A stretch of 34,235 nt of DNA from Leptospiraceae bacterium. Its GTDB lineage: Bacteria > Spirochaetota > Leptospiria > Leptospirales > Leptospiraceae. The position numbers were made by a program, and so were the translations under genes. The notes under the pieces were generated by a model that saw only the letters and a list, made by a program, of their open reading frames with translations, was not told the origin of the DNA and searched no databases. Position 1 is the first letter of the stretch; every line of letters starts with the position of its first letter. Where the stretch lies: assembly GCA_947458405.1 (NCBI GenBank), contig CANGZW010000031.1, forward strand, positions 1 through 34,235, read 5' to 3'. This document shows positions 24,873-33,808 of this stretch, piece after piece.

Positions 24873-26231
24873 TTAAACTGAAGGATAATCCGCCAATTCT
24901 TTTATGCCTGATTTTAATTCTTCCTCGTTTAAAAAATGATCCTTAAGTTTGCCATCAAAATAATCCTGGTAAGCCTGCATATCTAAGTGACCATGTCCAC
25001 AAAGATTAAATAGAATTGTCTTTGAGCTACCCTCTTCTTTAGCTTTTTTAGCTTCCCGAATAACTTGTGCAATTGCATGATTTGCTTCTGGAGCGGGCAT
25101 AATCCCTTCCGATTTTGCAAAGATGATACCTGCTTCAAAACATTCGAGTTGTTGAATAGCAACTGCTTCTATTAATTTATCTCTTAGGAGTTGACTGCAT
25201 AATACACTTGCTCCGTGATACCTTAGACCACCAGCATGTATAGCAGCGGGTCTAAAATTATGTCCTAGAGTGTACATAGGTAAAAGTGGTGTATATCCAG
25301 CTGAATCACCAAAATCATATCGGAATTCACCTTTGGTTAATTTTGGACAGGATGCAGGCTCAACTGCAATACATCTGACTTTTTTACCCTTTTGAATATT
25401 TTCTCTTAAGAATGGAAATGAAATACCTGCAAAATTAGATCCTCCGCCGAGTGGAGCGATCACTATATCGGGGTAATCCCCTGCAATTTCCATTTGTTTT
25501 AAGCACTCTTCTCCAATTATAGTTTGGTGCATCAACACATGATTCAATACACTACCCAATGCATATTTAGTAGTTTCCTCCTGAACAGCACATTCAATAG
25601 CTTCGGAAATAGCAATTCCCAAACTACCCGATGTTTGGGGATCTTTCTCTATTATATCACGACCTGCTTTAGTTCTATTGGATGGAGAAGAATAGACATG
25701 GCCTCCAAAGGAATTCATAATTGCTTTTCTGTAGGGCTTTTGATCATAACTAATTCTGACCATATAAATATCACATTCAATACCAAACATATTACAGGCA
25801 TAGCTGAGTGCAGTTCCCCACTGACCAGCCCCAGTTTCGGTAATTATTTTTTTTACACCCTCTTGTTTATTATAATAGGCCTGTGCAACTGCTGTATTTG
25901 TTTTATGAGATCCACTGGGACTCACACCTTCATATTTATAGTAAATCTTTGCTGGTGTATCCAACATCTTTTCGAGTCTTTTGGCTCTAAATAAGGGAGT
26001 TGGTCTCCAAATTTTATAAATATTTTGGACTTCTTCTGGGATTTCAATGAATCTTTCTTTGGAAACATCCTGTTTAATCAACTCCATAGGAAAGAGAGGA
26101 GCTAAATCCTGGGGTCCCACGGGTTGTTTTGTTCCGGGATGAAGGGGAGGCAGGGTAGGATTGGGCATATCTGCCTGGATATTGTACCAATACTTTGGCA
26201 TATCTTTTTCTTCGAGATTTATCTTATTCAT
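24873..26231 (-). CDS. trpB2: TrpB2-type tryptophan synthase beta-like enzyme
   Basis: A 452-residue PLP enzyme. The long N-terminal segment with WYNIQADMPNPTLPPLHP and WRPTPLFRAKRLEK is typical of TrpB2, not TrpB1. The PLP Lys is Lys110 in PSGSHKTNTA; GAGQWGTALSYAC and the phosphate-binding loop APLGGGSNFAG are present. TrpB2 enzymes make tryptophan from indole or O-phosphoserine and may act without TrpA. No trpA or other trp gene lies in the window. A good ribosome-binding site (AGGAAA) lies in the end of the upstream fecR gene, 4 bp away, so the two are coupled. Confidence 0.94.
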   Translation of the reverse strand: MNKINLEEKDMPKYWYNIQADMPNPTLPPLHPGTKQPVGPQDLAPLFPMELIKQDVSKERFIEIPEEVQNIYKIWRPTPLFRAKRLEKMLDTPAKIYYKYEGVSPSGSHKTNTAVAQAYYNKQEGVKKIITETGAGQWGTALSYACNMFGIECDIYMVRISYDQKPYRKAIMNSFGGHVYSSPSNRTKAGRDIIEKDPQTSGSLGIAISEAIECAVQEETTKYALGSVLNHVLMHQTIIGEECLKQMEIAGDYPDIVIAPLGGGSNFAGISFPFLRENIQKGKKVRCIAVEPASCPKLTKGEFRYDFGDSAGYTPLLPMYTLGHNFRPAAIHAGGLRYHGASVLCSQLLRDKLIEAVAIQQLECFEAGIIFAKSEGIMPAPEANHAIAQVIREAKKAKEEGSSKTILFNLCGHGHLDMQAYQDYFDGKLKDHFLNEEELKSGIKELADYPSV

Positions 26232-26235
26232 GTTT

Positions 26236-26973
26236 TTATTTCCTATATAGGTCTTGGTTTTTATTTTTCAGTTCATTTAAGGATTTATTATTCAAGTCTT
26301 TTTGAATTACTAATGTATTTAGAATTTCCATCTTCTCTTTGAGGTAGGCTTCTATGATTCCTTTTTTTAATCCATTGGAGGTTACCAATACTTCTTCTCC
26401 TGCTTTTAAAATTTCAGTTTGTTCTAGTTTTCTGGAATTGCTAACTTCTACTTCCCCATCTTTTAAGAATAATCCCGAAGGAGCATTATCATTTTCTAAT
26501 TCAGTAGATTTTTCAGAAAAAAGAAACTCCGTTCCCCTAACTCCTGCATTTATGGAGGGAGAATAGAAATCCATAGATGTATTCCCTTCTTTGATTTTGT
26601 TAATTTTAGCAAATAATTCACCCACTTCTAGAAATATTGACACTGACTTTTTGCTCTCGTTATTTACTAAATTTTTTATTTGTATTTTTGTGTTCTTATT
26701 AATTCTAAATATTGCATCTGTTCCCAATTGAAGATCAGCAATTCCATTTTCTGTTTGAATTTCATCCTCTTTTGCGAGCATAGTTTTTGGTTTGAGAAGT
26801 TGTTTTTTTCCTTTACGAACTAAGTATGTTTCCCCATTTACAAAGCTAACAGCAATAGAAAAATCCTGACCAAGGAGAGAAGTGGTAAAAATAAATGTAA
26901 ATAGAATTATAAAGGTATTGATTAAATTTAATTTATGAATGATTAAGGGTTTGATAATTCCTGTTTTTAACAT
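26236..26973 (-). CDS. Exported FecR-domain protein
   Basis: A 245-residue protein with an extended N-terminal hydrophobic signal (about 18-35, NTFIILFTFIFTTSLLGQ). The FecR-type domain spans about 40-200: FVNGETYLVRKGKKQLLKP, DEIQTENGIADLQLGTDAIFRINKNTKIQI, the FLEVGELFAKI strand, and SPSINAGVRGTEFLF, the hallmark 'xxAGVRGTEF'. A Lys/Asn-rich helix ends it (about 210-245). These spirochaetal FecR proteins lack a sigma partner. It is upstream of and coupled to trpB2; ompL1 is upstream behind a terminator, so its promoter should lie in 26974-27025. Upstream sequence has no strong ribosome-binding site. Confidence 0.85.
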   Translation of the reverse strand: MLKTGIIKPLIIHKLNLINTFIILFTFIFTTSLLGQDFSIAVSFVNGETYLVRKGKKQLLKPKTMLAKEDEIQTENGIADLQLGTDAIFRINKNTKIQIKNLVNNESKKSVSIFLEVGELFAKINKIKEGNTSMDFYSPSINAGVRGTEFLFSEKSTELENDNAPSGLFLKDGEVEVSNSRKLEQTEILKAGEEVLVTSNGLKKGIIEAYLKEKMEILNTLVIQKDLNNKSLNELKNKNQDLYRK

Positions 26974-27025
26974 TGGGTTTTCTCTTGGGATATTTTGATT
27001 GAAAGATATAAAGAACGTTAGGTTC

Positions 27026-27064
27026 TAAAAAAAAATAAATGTAGAGGGAAAAACTCCCTCTACA
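27026..27064 (-). terminator. Rho-independent terminator of ompL1
   Basis: TGTAGAGGGA (27040-27049) pairs with TCCCTCTACA (27055-27064) around a 5-base loop, a perfect 10-bp stem. On the minus strand it is followed by TTTATTTTTTTTT. It sits 8 bases after the ompL1 stop. Confidence 0.95.
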
Positions 27065-27072
27065 CAAAATAA

Positions 27073-28026
27073 TTATAATTCGTGTTTGTATCCGAATCTA
27101 AAATAGTTACCAGCGACTGTTACTGGATATGCAGGGTAAGGAGCTAATGCCGCCCATCCACCTGATGATTTAGCCGCACCAGTTGCAGTTAAGGAACCAG
27201 AAACATGTGTTTCAACTTCAGCAAAGAAAAATCCTTTCTCTGAAATTCTTGTATGAGATCCAATAATATAACTAAATCCAATTCCATGACCTCTAAATAC
27301 AACGTCTTCATTTCGAACAGCTCCGCCAGATCCTGTAGCAGAGGTTCTAGGAAGTTCATAAATAACAGAAGTTGCACTTGATCCTAGTAAATCAGTTAAA
27401 AATTGTCCATCAACAGTTCCTTTTAATTGCCACATAGCATTGTAGTAATGTAAACCGGGAGCTACATAAAAAGCTGAGTTTTTTCCTAAATTTAATTTTA
27501 TACCATAATAAGCAGGAATAACTGCAGAACGAAAATTCCAGGTTACATCATAAAAATTATAACCAGCTATCGATGCAGTTGAGTGCCCACCAGAAATTTT
27601 TGTGTTAAGGCTTAATCCGACTCTGAAAAAGAAATTATCTCCGACATCTTTTTCATATCCAATTGTTAAACCACCACCAGTCATGGGTCCACCAGTTTTA
27701 GTATGAACGGCTCCACCTGTAACATTGCTAATTGTTTTTAATTTATTATCAGGATAAATTAAGTTTTGATCTTGGAGATATACCTCATTGGTTCCATCTC
27801 CATTCAAATCTCTGGAGACTACCCTACTGTTTCCAGCCAAACCATCTTTAGCGACTGTTCCCCCCAGACCATTAGGGTCAAAATTTAAAGAGCCCCCAAA
27901 TATCCATCTTGCTTTTCCTGTGTTTTTAAACGCACTTCCTTCTTCTTCCCCATTTGCAGAAATAGTTCCAATGCTAAGACCTATCGCTATGATGGCTGAA
28001 AGAAACTTAAAGTTTTTTTTATTCAT
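27073..28026 (-). CDS. ompL1: OmpL1-like outer-membrane porin
   Basis: A 317-residue beta-barrel precursor. The signal peptide runs to about residue 24 (ending GTISA), with cleavage near NGEEE. Blocks matching Leptospira OmpL1 as I remember it are LGGTVAKDGL, DNKLKTISNVTGG, MTGGGLTIGYE, KISGGHSTASIAGY, AVIPAYYGIKLNL, and the end YPAYPVTVAGNYFRFGYKHEL. A terminal hydrophobic/aromatic strand ending in Leu suits barrel assembly. OmpL1 is a surface-exposed porin of Leptospira. A strong GAGGGGAAA ribosome-binding site precedes the ATG. An unusually good promoter and a terminator flank the gene, so it is a highly expressed single-gene unit. Confidence 0.93.
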   Translation of the reverse strand: MNKKNFKFLSAIIAIGLSIGTISANGEEEGSAFKNTGKARWIFGGSLNFDPNGLGGTVAKDGLAGNSRVVSRDLNGDGTNEVYLQDQNLIYPDNKLKTISNVTGGAVHTKTGGPMTGGGLTIGYEKDVGDNFFFRVGLSLNTKISGGHSTASIAGYNFYDVTWNFRSAVIPAYYGIKLNLGKNSAFYVAPGLHYYNAMWQLKGTVDGQFLTDLLGSSATSVIYELPRTSATGSGGAVRNEDVVFRGHGIGFSYIIGSHTRISEKGFFFAEVETHVSGSLTATGAAKSSGGWAALAPYPAYPVTVAGNYFRFGYKHEL

Positions 28027-28097
28027 TATTTTCCCCTCTATGAGTATTGTTTTCGATTCAGTTCGACTTTTTTGGAAATTGTGAAGCTATCCGAAGA

Positions 28098-28117
28098 ACG
28101 ATTATGAGATTAATCGT
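28098..28117. promoter_or_regulatory. Inverted repeat overlapping the ompL1 promoter (candidate operator)
   Basis: ACGATTA (28098-28104), six bases TGAGAT, then TAATCGT (28111-28117) form a perfect inverted repeat. It covers the ompL1 -10 and part of the spacer, so a bound regulator would block RNA polymerase. Confidence 0.5.
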
Positions 28118-28130
28118 AAAAAAATGTCAA
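28101..28130 (-). promoter_or_regulatory. Strong sigma-70-type promoter of ompL1
   Basis: On the minus strand a consensus -35 TTGACA (28130-28125) is followed by an 18-base spacer and a -10 CATAAT (28106-28101), which matches the consensus at five of six positions. It lies about 75 bases upstream of the ompL1 ATG. The leader between has a strong ribosome-binding site. Confidence 0.75.
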
Positions 28131-28179
28131 TAAATTCTAAAAAAAAAAATAAAATTTTTAATAAAAAAGATGCGAAAGT

Positions 28180-28893
28180 TTATTTTTCGTCGTCTACTAT
28201 AATTATTCCTTTATCGTTAAGGGAATCATAAAGAAAAATCTGTGATGGATAGGTTTCTTTTTTAGATTGGTTTAATTTTTTAACAACAAACGCCAGAGTA
28301 TTTTTCTTTGTATTCAAGAGGATTTTTTCATAGAAGTAGTTCTCGGGGAGAATGTCGGAGAGTTTTTCCTCTAAAGGATCATAAATAAAGATTCTAGCCT
28401 TGTCTTTGTAATTGAGATACCCATCTTTATTTGTATCAATAGTCATAACTAATATTATAAATTTATATCCTATATCAATGCTGTCTGTTATTACTTCCTG
28501 ACTGGAAAAACTGGTTTGTGTTTTTGAATAATCGCCAGGAAAATAATCATATATATAAACTTTTTTCTCAAATACCTTGTGGAGCTTTCCATTATTTAAA
28601 TTGATAAAGGATAAATTTCTGGCATGATGGAGAATTTTTTGGGGTCCCGAAGAATCATCCTCCCTCATTAAATCTGTGGGATAATAAATAAAACTTTTCC
28701 ATATTACACGGGATTCTCTTTCTACCTCGTCCGATTGAACAATTTCTTTTTCTACGGTCTCTTCTTTTCCACTTTCTTCTTTTGCTAAATTAATACCCCT
28801 ATCCAAGAAAAACCAACTCTTAGATAGACTAAAAGTGAGAATTGCCAATAAGGAAATTCCTATGAATAGGAGTATTATTTGGAGTTTATTCAA
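28180..28893 (-). CDS. Membrane-anchored hypothetical protein with a possible beta-propeller-like domain
   Basis: A 237-residue protein with one N-terminal membrane segment (about 5-24, [19 protein letters not shown]), a charged Glu/Lys linker (about 36-60) and an extracytoplasmic domain. Phrases such as [27 protein letters not shown] and [28 protein letters not shown] are typical of repeats that report state in WD/TolB-like proteins. The segment [12 protein letters not shown] resembles an EF-hand calcium loop. I do not recognise a named family. Its ATG overlaps the aminotransferase stop by 4 bp. A weak hairpin (CGAAA/TTTCG) followed by T6 downstream may end the operon. Confidence 0.7.
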   Translation of the reverse strand: MNKLQIILLFIGISLLAILTFSLSKSWFFLDRGINLAKEESGKEETVEKEIVQSDEVERESRVIWKSFIYYPTDLMREDDSSGPQKILHHARNLSFINLNNGKLHKVFEKKVYIYDYFPGDYSKTQTSFSSQEVITDSIDIGYKFIILVMTIDTNKDGYLNYKDKARIFIYDPLEEKLSDILPENYFYEKILLNTKKNTLAFVVKKLNQSKKETYPSQIFLYDSLNDKGIIIVDDEK

Positions 28894-29993
28894 AGACTTT
28901 TAATTGTATTGATAATTTCATTGAACTCATTTTCAGTCATATACGGGAAAAGTGGGAAATTTAATACAGTTTGACTCAATTCATTTGCATTTCCCTTGCT
29001 AAATTTCCCTTTTAATGTGTCACGAGAGCCTTCTTGGTCACTCATTGCCCCGGGATAAATATTCGCAAATCCAATTCCAGCTTCTTTTAATTTCGATTCT
29101 AATTTTGTTCTTTCCAGATTGGGGAAAAGAGTAACATTGCAATATCCATTTTCTTCATAATCAGAGGGGGGAGAAATTACTTTTACTCCCAGAGATGGAA
29201 GTACTTCGCGATATTTTTTTGCCCAATAGCGTCTGGAATCCAGCCTTTCTCTAATTCTTTTTAGAGATAAATTTAGAAATAAGGCCTGAAAACTATCCAG
29301 ACGCGAATTCCAACCAACAAGGCCATGTCCATAATGAGATGTTCTACCATGGTTGGCTAGTTTTCTTGTTTTGTCAGCTAACTGTTCGTCGTTAGTAAAC
29401 ACTGCGCCCCCATCTCCAGCAGCTCCCAACACTTTGGCAGGATAAAAGGAAGTTGTAGCAATAAGTGCGTTTTTATAAACGGGCTCATTTTTATAGAGAA
29501 CACCAAAGCACTGAGCTCCATCTTCAATCAATGGGACTTTATGGTCTTTGCAAAAATCTCTGAATTCTTGGAGGCGGGATGATCCCCATCCATAGAGATG
29601 AACAATGATCACTGCTTTTGGTTTTACAGATTCAAAGGCTTCTTTAAATAGATCAAAATCCATTTCCAAATCGGTAAGGTTAGTATCAACAACATAAGGA
29701 TCTCCTCCAACATTGACCACAGCTTCATAGGTTGCCCAAAAAGTAGAATCGGGTAATAAGACTTTATCTCCCCTACCTACTCCAACTGCTCTTAGAGCCA
29801 GTTGAATGGCATCTGTCCCGTTGGCACAAGAAATTGAATATTTAGTTTGAGTATAATTGCAGAGATTTTTCTCCAGATCGGAAACTTCTGTTCCCCCTAT
29901 AAATTGTGCATTTTTGGTCATCTCAGAAATTCTTGAATGAAACTCGTCTAAAAATCCATTTTCAAATCTTTTTATATCAATAAAGGGAACCAT
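28890..29993 (-). CDS. DegT/DnrJ/EryC1/StrS-family PLP aminotransferase
   Basis: A 367-residue sugar aminotransferase family member. It starts [10 protein letters not shown], a usual beginning for this family. The PLP Lys is Lys187 in [16 protein letters not shown], the Asp that binds the pyridine nitrogen is Asp158 in [10 protein letters not shown], and [13 protein letters not shown] forms the phosphate loop. Such enzymes aminate keto-sugar nucleotides for O-antigen or glycan synthesis. No other sugar-nucleotide gene is next to it. A strong AGGAG lies five bases before the ATG, in the 19-base gap after lon, so it is likely cotranscribed with lon. It overlaps the following hypothetical by 4 bp. 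Confidence 0.93.
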   Translation of the reverse strand: MVPFIDIKRFENGFLDEFHSRISEMTKNAQFIGGTEVSDLEKNLCNYTQTKYSISCANGTDAIQLALRAVGVGRGDKVLLPDSTFWATYEAVVNVGGDPYVVDTNLTDLEMDFDLFKEAFESVKPKAVIIVHLYGWGSSRLQEFRDFCKDHKVPLIEDGAQCFGVLYKNEPVYKNALIATTSFYPAKVLGAAGDGGAVFTNDEQLADKTRKLANHGRTSHYGHGLVGWNSRLDSFQALFLNLSLKRIRERLDSRRYWAKKYREVLPSLGVKVISPPSDYEENGYCNVTLFPNLERTKLESKLKEAGIGFANIYPGAMSDQEGSRDTLKGKFSKGNANELSQTVLNFPLFPYMTENEFNEIINTIKSL

Positions 29994-30012
29994 GGTTACT
30001 CCTGCTTTTAAT

Positions 30013-32418
30013 TTATTTTTTTGTTATTTTGTCAAATATATATTTCGGGAAAAGAAGCTTAATGATTTCGTAAAAGTGATTTACAGGATAAAACTTCATG
30101 CCTTTTTTCACATACTTTGGAATTTCCCTAAGTTGGGGCTCATTGTCTTTAGGAAGGATTATATTGTTAATTCCAACTCTTTTTGCCGCTACTATTTTTT
30201 CTTTTAACCCACCAATAGGAAGCACCTCCCCTGTTAAGGTAAGTTCTCCCGTCATACCATATCCCGGTTTAATTACTTCTCCGCTGATTAAGGAAAGAAA
30301 TGCGACAGCCATTGTGGTACCGGCACTTGGTCCATCTTTTGGTGTGGCACCATCCGGAACATGTAGATGGATTTTATTTTCCCAGAGAGGATCTTCCTTC
30401 CATAGACTTTTAATATAACTAATGGCTATAGAAGCAGATTCATTCATCATTTTTCCCAATTTCCCTGTCATTATAATTCCACCACCTTTTTGTGATACGA
30501 AAATTGCTTCCACAAAAAGAGTGGCTCCTCCAATTGAGGTGTATGCCAAACCCAAAGCTGTTCCGGGTTTGTTGGGGTGAATCATTCTCTCATCAGTAAA
30601 AAGAGGGATACCGAGATATTCTTCTAAATTTTTAGATTCTATTTTAGAAGGTATTTTTTTACCAGACACATAATTGTATGCTATTTTTCTGACTAGCTTA
30701 TCTGTAGTACGCTCCAAACCACGCAAACCACTTTCTCTTGAATATGAATTTATAAGATGCTCAACTGTCTTGTCATCCATAAATATGCGTTTATCTTTTA
30801 GGCCATTTCTAATTAATGTCTTGCCCCATAAATATTTTTTGAATATATGAGTCTTTTCTTCAGTTATATAACCTGAAAGTCGTATTACGTCCATTCTATC
30901 CAATAAAACTCTAGGTATAGTGTCTGTTGTATTGGCTGTTGCTATAAATAAGACTTTAGATAGATCGAATGGAAGATCTAAATAATGATCCCTAAATGTT
31001 GAGTTTTGTTCTGGATCTAAAACTTCTAAGAGTGCACCTGCTGGATCTCCCGAAAAACCCACTTTTAATTTATCAATCTCATCTAAGAGGATTACAGGAT
31101 CTCTTTCTTTTAAAATTCTTAAGGAGTTAATGATCTTTCCTGGCAGGGCTCCAATATATGTTCTTCTATGACCTTTGATTTCAGCTTCATCTCTCACACC
31201 ACCAAGGGAAATACGAAAAAACTTTTTTCCTAAACTTTCCGCAACTGATTTGGCAATAGAAGTTTTTCCTACACCGGGGGGACCTACCAAACACAAAATT
31301 GTAGAATTCATTACTCCTGAATTTAATTTTTTTACTGCCAGAAATTCCAATATTCTAGACTTTACATCTTCGAGTCTATAATGATCTCTGTCTAAAATCT
31401 TTTTGGATTTATTTATATCTATCTCTCTAGTTGGAGGCTCTTCCCAAGGAAGTGCATCTATCATATCTAAGTAATTTCTGATTACATTGTAGTCGGGTGT
31501 GTTGGAATCTGCATATTTTAACTTTTCGAGTTCTCGTTTTGCTTCAGATAAAATTTCCGGTAGTACAGAGATTTTATCCAGCCTCTTAATTAAATCTTCG
31601 TACTTCTTTTCAGTTTTTTCTTCTCCTAGCCCGAGCTCACCCTGAATTGCTTTTAATTGCTCCCTTAAAAAAAACTGCCTTTGTTGCTTGTCCATTTTAT
31701 CATTGATTTGATCATTTATTTTCTTTTGGACATCTATGAGTTCTAATTCTTTTTTTAAATATAGGATTACTTTTTCAAGTCTCAGGTGAACACTTTCTGT
31801 TTCTAAAACATCCTGGTATTCTTCTTTCTCCAAATTTAAAATTGAGCATACAAAATCAGCCATTCTACCTGGCTCTGTCATATTAACTAAGGTTAATTTC
31901 ATTTCTTCTGTAAATAAGGGATTATTCTGAGCCAGCTCTTTAGTATGGATCAAAAGAGTTCTCATGAGAGCCTTTAAATCAGTTCTAGAACCATCATCTA
32001 GATTATCAATGGGATAACTCACACCTGCAACTAAATAGGGCTCTTCTGTGATGAGTTTTTCTAGATTAAAACGATTGAGAGTATTAATTAATATATTAAC
32101 TCCCCCGTCGGGTAGATTGAGTTTTTTTAATATTCTAGCAACAACACCAACCCTATAAACATTTTTATGAGATTCTTTTTCTTCTTTATCTTCTTTTAGT
32201 AATACTAAACCAAGATAACCTTCTTTTTTGTATACCTCATCAATAGATAAAGAAAACTTTCCCGCAGGTACAACTATTGGAGTAATGATTCCCGGAAAAA
32301 TTGGACGACCTTTAATAGGTAATAAATGAATTTCATCGGGAAGAATCTCTTCTACAATTGGCTCTTCCTCTTTTTTTTTAATAAATTTTTTCTTTTTTCC
32401 AGTTATAGTTTTTTTCAT
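30013..32418 (-). CDS. lon: ATP-dependent Lon protease
   Basis: An 801-residue (E. coli 784) AAA+ serine protease that degrades damaged and regulatory proteins in the cytoplasm. The N-terminal substrate-recognition domain spans about 28-225 and starts with a Lys-rich lead. The AAA+ domain has Walker A GPPGVGKT (379-386) and Walker B LLDEID (444-449). The protease domain has the catalytic Ser698 in [10 protein letters not shown] and Lys741 in GLKEKIVAA. It is a complete enzyme. The ATG has no ribosome-binding site, and no CIRCE element was seen. It shares a 51-bp divergent region with the amidohydrolase. Downstream genes on the strand are an aminotransferase and an anchored protein. Confidence 0.98.
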   Translation of the reverse strand: MKKTITGKKKKFIKKKEEEPIVEEILPDEIHLLPIKGRPIFPGIITPIVVPAGKFSLSIDEVYKKEGYLGLVLLKEDKEEKESHKNVYRVGVVARILKKLNLPDGGVNILINTLNRFNLEKLITEEPYLVAGVSYPIDNLDDGSRTDLKALMRTLLIHTKELAQNNPLFTEEMKLTLVNMTEPGRMADFVCSILNLEKEEYQDVLETESVHLRLEKVILYLKKELELIDVQKKINDQINDKMDKQQRQFFLREQLKAIQGELGLGEEKTEKKYEDLIKRLDKISVLPEILSEAKRELEKLKYADSNTPDYNVIRNYLDMIDALPWEEPPTREIDINKSKKILDRDHYRLEDVKSRILEFLAVKKLNSGVMNSTILCLVGPPGVGKTSIAKSVAESLGKKFFRISLGGVRDEAEIKGHRRTYIGALPGKIINSLRILKERDPVILLDEIDKLKVGFSGDPAGALLEVLDPEQNSTFRDHYLDLPFDLSKVLFIATANTTDTIPRVLLDRMDVIRLSGYITEEKTHIFKKYLWGKTLIRNGLKDKRIFMDDKTVEHLINSYSRESGLRGLERTTDKLVRKIAYNYVSGKKIPSKIESKNLEEYLGIPLFTDERMIHPNKPGTALGLAYTSIGGATLFVEAIFVSQKGGGIIMTGKLGKMMNESASIAISYIKSLWKEDPLWENKIHLHVPDGATPKDGPSAGTTMAVAFLSLISGEVIKPGYGMTGELTLTGEVLPIGGLKEKIVAAKRVGINNIILPKDNEPQLREIPKYVKKGMKFYPVNHFYEIIKLLFPKYIFDKITKK

Positions 32419-32469
32419 TGTATTTTTTAAGATTTAAAAACCAATATACTTGAACACCATTGAAAAACA

Positions 32470-33633
32470 ATGAAAAATAAAAATCATTCTTACCTAATCC
32501 TTTCTCTCCTATTCAATTTAATATTACTGATTTTCATATCACCAGTAAATCGAGCCAGGGCTAAAATAGCTTTTTATAGTATTTTAGGGTTTTCCAGCAA
32601 TACAAACCCACCCAATTTTAGAGACACAGTTTTAGTTTCAGAATATAAACCAAAGTCACTCTTTGAATCTATCGATGCAAGACCCTCCAAGACTCCCTCC
32701 TTCCCCATTTTTGAAACTCATGGACATCTCGGATCTTTTTTTAAATCTACTCCCGAAGAGGTTTCAAAAAATATGGATTCCTTAAGAATTGAATATTTAA
32801 TTAACTTAAATCTAATAGGGGGAAGCGATTTTCAAGATGTGATTCAAAAATACAATGATCCCCGTATCATTCATTTTACCAGTTTTCAATGGGATCTTTT
32901 GCAAGAAAAAGATGGAATAGAAAAAATGCTCTCTATTCTAAAAGATGACTTTAAGAGAGGAGCTAGAGGGGTTAAACTTTGGAAAAACTTTGGTTTGGAA
33001 ATAAAAAAGCCCGACAAAGAAAGACTTAAGTTAGATGATCCCATTCTCGAGCCCCTTTTTAGGGAAATTGAAAATCAAAATAAAATTATATCCATTCACA
33101 CCGCAGATCCGGAAGCATTTTTTTCTGAAATAGATGAAGAAAATGAGAGATACGAAGAATTAATACGTCATCCCGAATGGTCCTTTCAAAATGAAAAATT
33201 TCCAAAATTTAACGAAATTATGGAAGAAAGGGAAAGAATGTTTAAGAAATATCCTAAAATTATATTTATTTCCTTACATTTTGGAGAATATCCACATAAT
33301 CTACAGAAGGCTGATGATTTGTTGACGAACAATCCTAATGTAAATCTAGACATAGCCGCAAGAATAGATGAATTGGGAAGACACCCCATTGCCACTAAGA
33401 ATTTCTTTGTAAAATGGCAGGATAGAATCCTATTTGGCATGGATGGACCTCCCGATCCTGATAAGGTTGCCATATATACCCGATTTTTAGAAACAGAAGA
33501 TGAATATTTTGACTACCATTCAGCAAATAAACCCAGAAAGGGACTTTGGAAAATATCAGGCTTGGGTTTATCTCCTATAACTCTTGAAAAAATTTACAAT
33601 GGAAATGCAAAAAGAATATTTGGAAAAAAATAA
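32470..33633 (+). CDS. Extracytoplasmic amidohydrolase-family protein (PF04909-like TIM barrel)
   Basis: A 387-residue protein with an N-terminal membrane anchor or signal (about 8-24, YLILSLLFNLILLIFIS). The metal-dependent hydrolase pattern is there: THGHL with His84 and His86, GVKLWK with Lys169, SIHTADP with His210, SLHFGEYP with His270, and LFGMDGPPD with Asp325. This fits the amidohydrolase_2 family, which includes decarboxylases and lactone hydrolases. The substrate is unknown. Being anchored and probably facing the periplasm is unusual for this mostly cytosolic family. It is divergent from lon. A palindrome lies downstream. Confidence 0.8.
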   Translation: MKNKNHSYLILSLLFNLILLIFISPVNRARAKIAFYSILGFSSNTNPPNFRDTVLVSEYKPKSLFESIDARPSKTPSFPIFETHGHLGSFFKSTPEEVSKNMDSLRIEYLINLNLIGGSDFQDVIQKYNDPRIIHFTSFQWDLLQEKDGIEKMLSILKDDFKRGARGVKLWKNFGLEIKKPDKERLKLDDPILEPLFREIENQNKIISIHTADPEAFFSEIDEENERYEELIRHPEWSFQNEKFPKFNEIMEERERMFKKYPKIIFISLHFGEYPHNLQKADDLLTNNPNVNLDIAARIDELGRHPIATKNFFVKWQDRILFGMDGPPDPDKVAIYTRFLETEDEYFDYHSANKPRKGLWKISGLGLSPITLEKIYNGNAKRIFGKK

Positions 33634-33710
33634 ATTTTTGGAGTCTAACTCTTAGGTATTTATAACATTTATTAACCACAATTTATTGATATTTTAGTAA
33701 ATTTTTTTCC

Positions 33711-33740
33711 GATTTTAATAAGGATTGCTTTATTAAAATC
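33711..33740. repeat. Perfect 11-bp inverted repeat between the amidohydrolase and OMP genes
   Basis: GATTTTAATAA (33711-33721) pairs with TTATTAAAATC (33730-33740) around an 8-base loop. It lies 77 bases after the amidohydrolase stop and about 70 bases before the next start. No T-run follows, so an operator or transcript-end hairpin are both possible. Confidence 0.6.
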
Positions 33741-33808
33741 TATAAATTTCATATAGAACAAATGGTAGGAGTAATATACAATTGAGAAAAAACGAAGGTA
33801 AGAATATT

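Noticed and set aside
32419-32469. Heat-shock operator (CIRCE-like) in front of lon
   Set aside because: No TTAGCACTC-type inverted repeat is present in the short divergent region.
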